A stretch of 64,000 bases of DNA from Tetragonia tetragonoides (lineage: Eukaryota; Streptophyta; Magnoliopsida; Caryophyllales; Aizoaceae). This document shows, one piece after another, positions 61,435-64,000 of the stretch. The position numbers were made by a program, and so were the translations under genes. How positions within the stretch are numbered: position 1 is the stretch's first letter; every line of letters begins with the position of its first letter. The DNA is taken from positions 28,428,501-28,492,500 of the forward strand of contig CM076140.1 in NCBI GenBank assembly GCA_038025085.1, read 5' to 3'. The notes under the pieces were generated by a model. It saw only the letters and a list, made by a program, of their open reading frames with translations, ran no database searches and was not told where the DNA came from.

Positions 61435-61582
61435 GAGTTCTTTTGTGTTAGACATAAAGAGAAAGCATCCAAATACTTTGTTTGGATTCATTTGAGTGTG
61501 AAACTACACCTAGGTTTTCAAATCAAACTTTTGAATGCATTTACGCGTTGTAAGAGCTCTTACGACTAGGGTGATAGAGATT
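61435..61582 (+). repeat. Shortened marker monomer, 148 bp (5 of 6)
   Basis: 1,496 bp after copy 4 and sharing its TTTTCAAATC reading, which shows the two nine-monomer units are direct duplicates. Confidence 0.9.
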
Positions 61583-63267
61583 GAGTTCTTTTGTGTTGTA
61601 TATTAAGAGAAAGCACCCAAATATTTTGGTTGCATTCATTTGAGTATGAAACTATACCAAGAATGTTTTAATGTGCAAACCAGCTTCAACTCTAGCTTTT
61701 GAATGCATTTACGCGTTTTAAAATCTCATACGAGTAGGGTGAAAGAGATTTAAGTTCTTTTGTGTTGTATATTAAGAGAAAGCATACAAATACTTTGTTT
61801 GGATTCATTTGAATGTGAAACTACACCTAGGAAGTTTACAAGTACAAACAAGCTTCAACTCAAGCTTTTGAATGCATTTAACGTTTTAAAAGCTCATACG
61901 AATAGGGTGATAGAGATTGAGTTCTTTTGTGTTGTATATTAAGAGAAAGCACCCAATTGTTTTGTTTGGTTTCATTTGAGTGTGAAACTACACCAAGAAT
62001 ATTTTAAAGTGCAAACAAGGTTCAACTCAAGCTTTTGAATGCATTTACGCGTTTTAAAAGCTCATACGAGTAAGGTGAATGAGATTTGAGTTCTTTTGTG
62101 TTGTATATTCAGAGAAAGCATCCAAATACTTTGTTTAGATTCATTTGAGTGTGAAACTAGACCTAGGATGTTTACAAGTACAAACAAGCTTCAACTCAAA
62201 CTTTTGAATGCATTTACGCGTTGTAACAGCTCTTACGACAAGGGTGATAGTGATAGAGTTCTTTTGTGTTGTATATTAAGAGAAAGCACCCAAATGTTTT
62301 GTTTGCATTCATTTGAGTATGAAACTACACCAAGAATGTTTTAAAGTGCAAACAAGCTTGAACTCAAGCTTTTGCATGCATTTACGCTATTTAAAAGCTC
62401 ATACGAGTAGGGTGAAAGAGATTTGAGTTCTTTTGTGTTGTATATTAAGAGAAAGCATCCAAATACTTTGTTTGGATTCATTTGAGTGTGAAACTACACC
62501 TAGGAAGTTTACAAGTACAAACAAGCTTCAACTCAAGCTTTTGAATGGACTTACGCGTTTTAAAAGCTCATGCGAGTAGGGTGAAAGAGATTTAAGTTCT
62601 TTTGTGTTGTATATTAAGAGAAAGCATCCAAATACTTTGTTTGGATTCATTTGAGTGTGAAACTACACCTAGGATGTTTAAAAGTACAAACAAGCTTCAA
62701 CTCAAGCTTTTGAATGCATTTACGCGTTATAACAGCTCTTACGAATAGGGTGATAGAGATTGAGTTCTTTTGTGTTGTATATTAAGAGAAAGCACCCTAT
62801 TGTTTTGTTTGAACACATTTGAGTATGTAACTACACCAAGAATGTTTTACAGTGCAAACAAGCTTCAACTCTAGCTTTTGAATGCATTTACGCGTTTTAA
62901 AAGCCCATACGAGTAGGGTGAAAGAGATTTGAGTTCTTTTGTGTTGTATATTAAGAGAAAGCATCCAAATACTTTGTTTGGATTCATTTGAGTGTGAAAT
63001 TACACCTAGGATTTTAACATGTATAAACAAGCTTCAACTCAAACTTTTGAATGCATTTACGCGTTGCAAGAGCTCTTACGACTAGGGTGATAGAGATTGA
63101 GTTCTTTTGTGTTGTATTTTAAGAGAAAGCACCCAAATGTTTTGTTTGTATTCATTTGAGTATAAAACTACACCAAGAATGTATTAAAGTGCAAACAAGC
63201 TTCAACTCAAGGTTTTGAATGCATTTACGCGTTTTAAATGATCATACGAGTAGGGTGAAAGAGATTT

Positions 63268-63415
63268 GAGTTCTTTTGTGTTAGACATAAAGAGAAAGCA
63301 TCCAAATACTTTGTTTGGATTCATTTGAGTGTGAAACTACACCTAGGTTTTCAACTCAAACTTTTGAATGCATTTACGCGTTGTAAGAGCTCTTACGACT
63401 AGGGTGATAGAGATT
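63268..63415 (+). repeat. Shortened marker monomer, 148 bp (6 of 6)
   Basis: Same variant, 1,833 bp after copy 5; the junction reads TTTTCAACTC as in copies 1-3. Confidence 0.9.
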
Positions 63416-64000
63416 GAGTTCTTTTGTGTTGTATATTAAGAGAAAGCACCCAAATATTTTGGCTGCATTCATTTGAGTATGAAACTATACCAAGAATGTT
63501 TTAAAGTGCAAACAAGCTTCAACTCTAGCTTTTGAATGCATTTACGCGTTTTAAAAGCTCATACGAGTAGGGTGAAAGAGATTTGAGTTCTTTTGTGTTA
63601 TATATTAAGAGAAAGCATCCAAATAATTTGTTTGGTTTAATTTGAGTTAGAAACTACACCTAGGATGTTTACAAGTACAAACAAGCTTCAACTCAAACTT
63701 TTGAATGCATTTACGCGTTGTAACAGCTCTTACGACTAGAGTGATAGAGATTGAGTTCTTTTGTGTTGTATATTAAGAGAAAGCACCCAAATGTTTTGTT
63801 TGCATTCATTTGAGTATGAAACTATACCAATAATGTTTTAAAGTGCAAACAAGCTTGAACTCAAGCTTTTGCATGCATTTACGCTTTTTAAAAGCTCATA
63901 CGAGTAGGGTGAAAGAGATTTGAGTTCTTTTGTGTTGTATATTAAGAGAAAGCATCCAAATACTTTGTTTGGATTCATTTGAGTGTGAAACTACACCTAG

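Larger units (their letters stand above)
50865..64000 (+). repeat. Dimer-based satellite with 9-, 11- and 13-monomer higher-order units
   Basis: Two monomer types alternate. Type B has GTGATAGAGATTGAG, CACCCAAATGTTTTG and ACACCAAGAATGTTTTAAAG. Type A has GTGAAAGAGATTTGAG, CATCCAAATACTTTG and ACACCTAGGATG. Higher-order units are marked by a shortened monomer containing TTAGACATAAAG. Marker spacings are 2,169, 1,834, 4,147, 1,496 and 1,833 bp. An exact-looking 1,496-bp repeat runs from about 60.26 kb into 61.76 kb, and a similar one (about 1,497 bp) from 50.58 to 52.08 kb. Parts of 52.6-53.1 kb recur at 62.6-63.1 kb. Extra truncated monomers lie near 57366 and 58165. No gene, RNA gene or mobile element is visible. 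The array continues past the window end. Confidence 0.9.

Noticed and set aside
1..64000. CRISPR-like direct repeats
   Set aside because: The repeat unit is a whole 169-bp monomer with no unique spacers; this is satellite DNA with plant retroelements.
1..64000. CENP-B box
   Set aside because: No NTTCGNNNNANNCGGGN-like motif was seen in the common monomer variants, and plants are not known to depend on one.
1..64000. tRNA, rRNA or other RNA genes
   Set aside because: The only tRNA-related match is the 13-base primer-binding site complement in each retroelement; no cloverleaf or rRNA-like sequence was seen.

Overview
This window is a plant-type satellite DNA array with no functional host gene visible. 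Apart from two retroelement insertions it is built head-to-tail from one AT-rich monomer family of about 168-169 bp (roughly 34% GC in the commonest variant, about 345-350 monomers by length). Nearly every monomer carries a HindIII site (AAGCTT) and an ACGCGT palindrome. The monomer length, homogeneity, higher-order duplications and embedded LTR retroelements fit a flowering-plant centromeric or pericentromeric satellite. The species cannot be named from the sequence alone.

Layout: (1) 1-13765 contains a near-identical duplication at a distance of 8,437 bp, exactly 50 monomers (1-5328 and 8438-13765), separated by more diverged monomers. (2) 13766-28323 is a mosaic of segments that recur elsewhere. 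The main ones are segment A (17218-21114), segment B (22541-26129) and a block around 15.0-16.5 kb that reappears at 26.1-28.0 kb. (3) 28324-30759 is a decayed, non-autonomous LTR retroelement on the minus strand, followed by its satellite flank to 36104. (4) 36105-40174 is segment C, a third copy of A/B, followed by more mosaic monomers to 43080. (5) 43081-50864 is a second copy of the retroelement (43744-46698) together with its flanking satellite on both sides. The two elements therefore arose from one insertion that was later duplicated with the array. (6) 50865-64000 has an alternating two-monomer organisation with higher-order units of 9, 11 or 13 monomers, each marked by one shortened monomer of about 148 bp.

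The retroelement (TE2 is the more complete copy, 2,955 bp) has two 622-bp LTRs, a primer-binding site complementary to initiator-Met tRNA, a TATA box in the LTR and a Gag-only internal region. No protease, reverse transcriptase, RNase H or integrase is visible. It resembles the gag-only terminal-repeat elements (TR-GAG type) and its Gag is of Ty3/gypsy type. Both copies share a frameshift that splits gag; TE1 has additional lesions and a 526-bp deletion.

The many small open frames in the satellite are repeats of the same few monomer readings and are not genes. The most informative content is the evolutionary structure: nested duplications, shared deletions, a visible gene-conversion tract and the ordering of insertion against array duplication. 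All counts and differences were made by eye and are approximate where stated.
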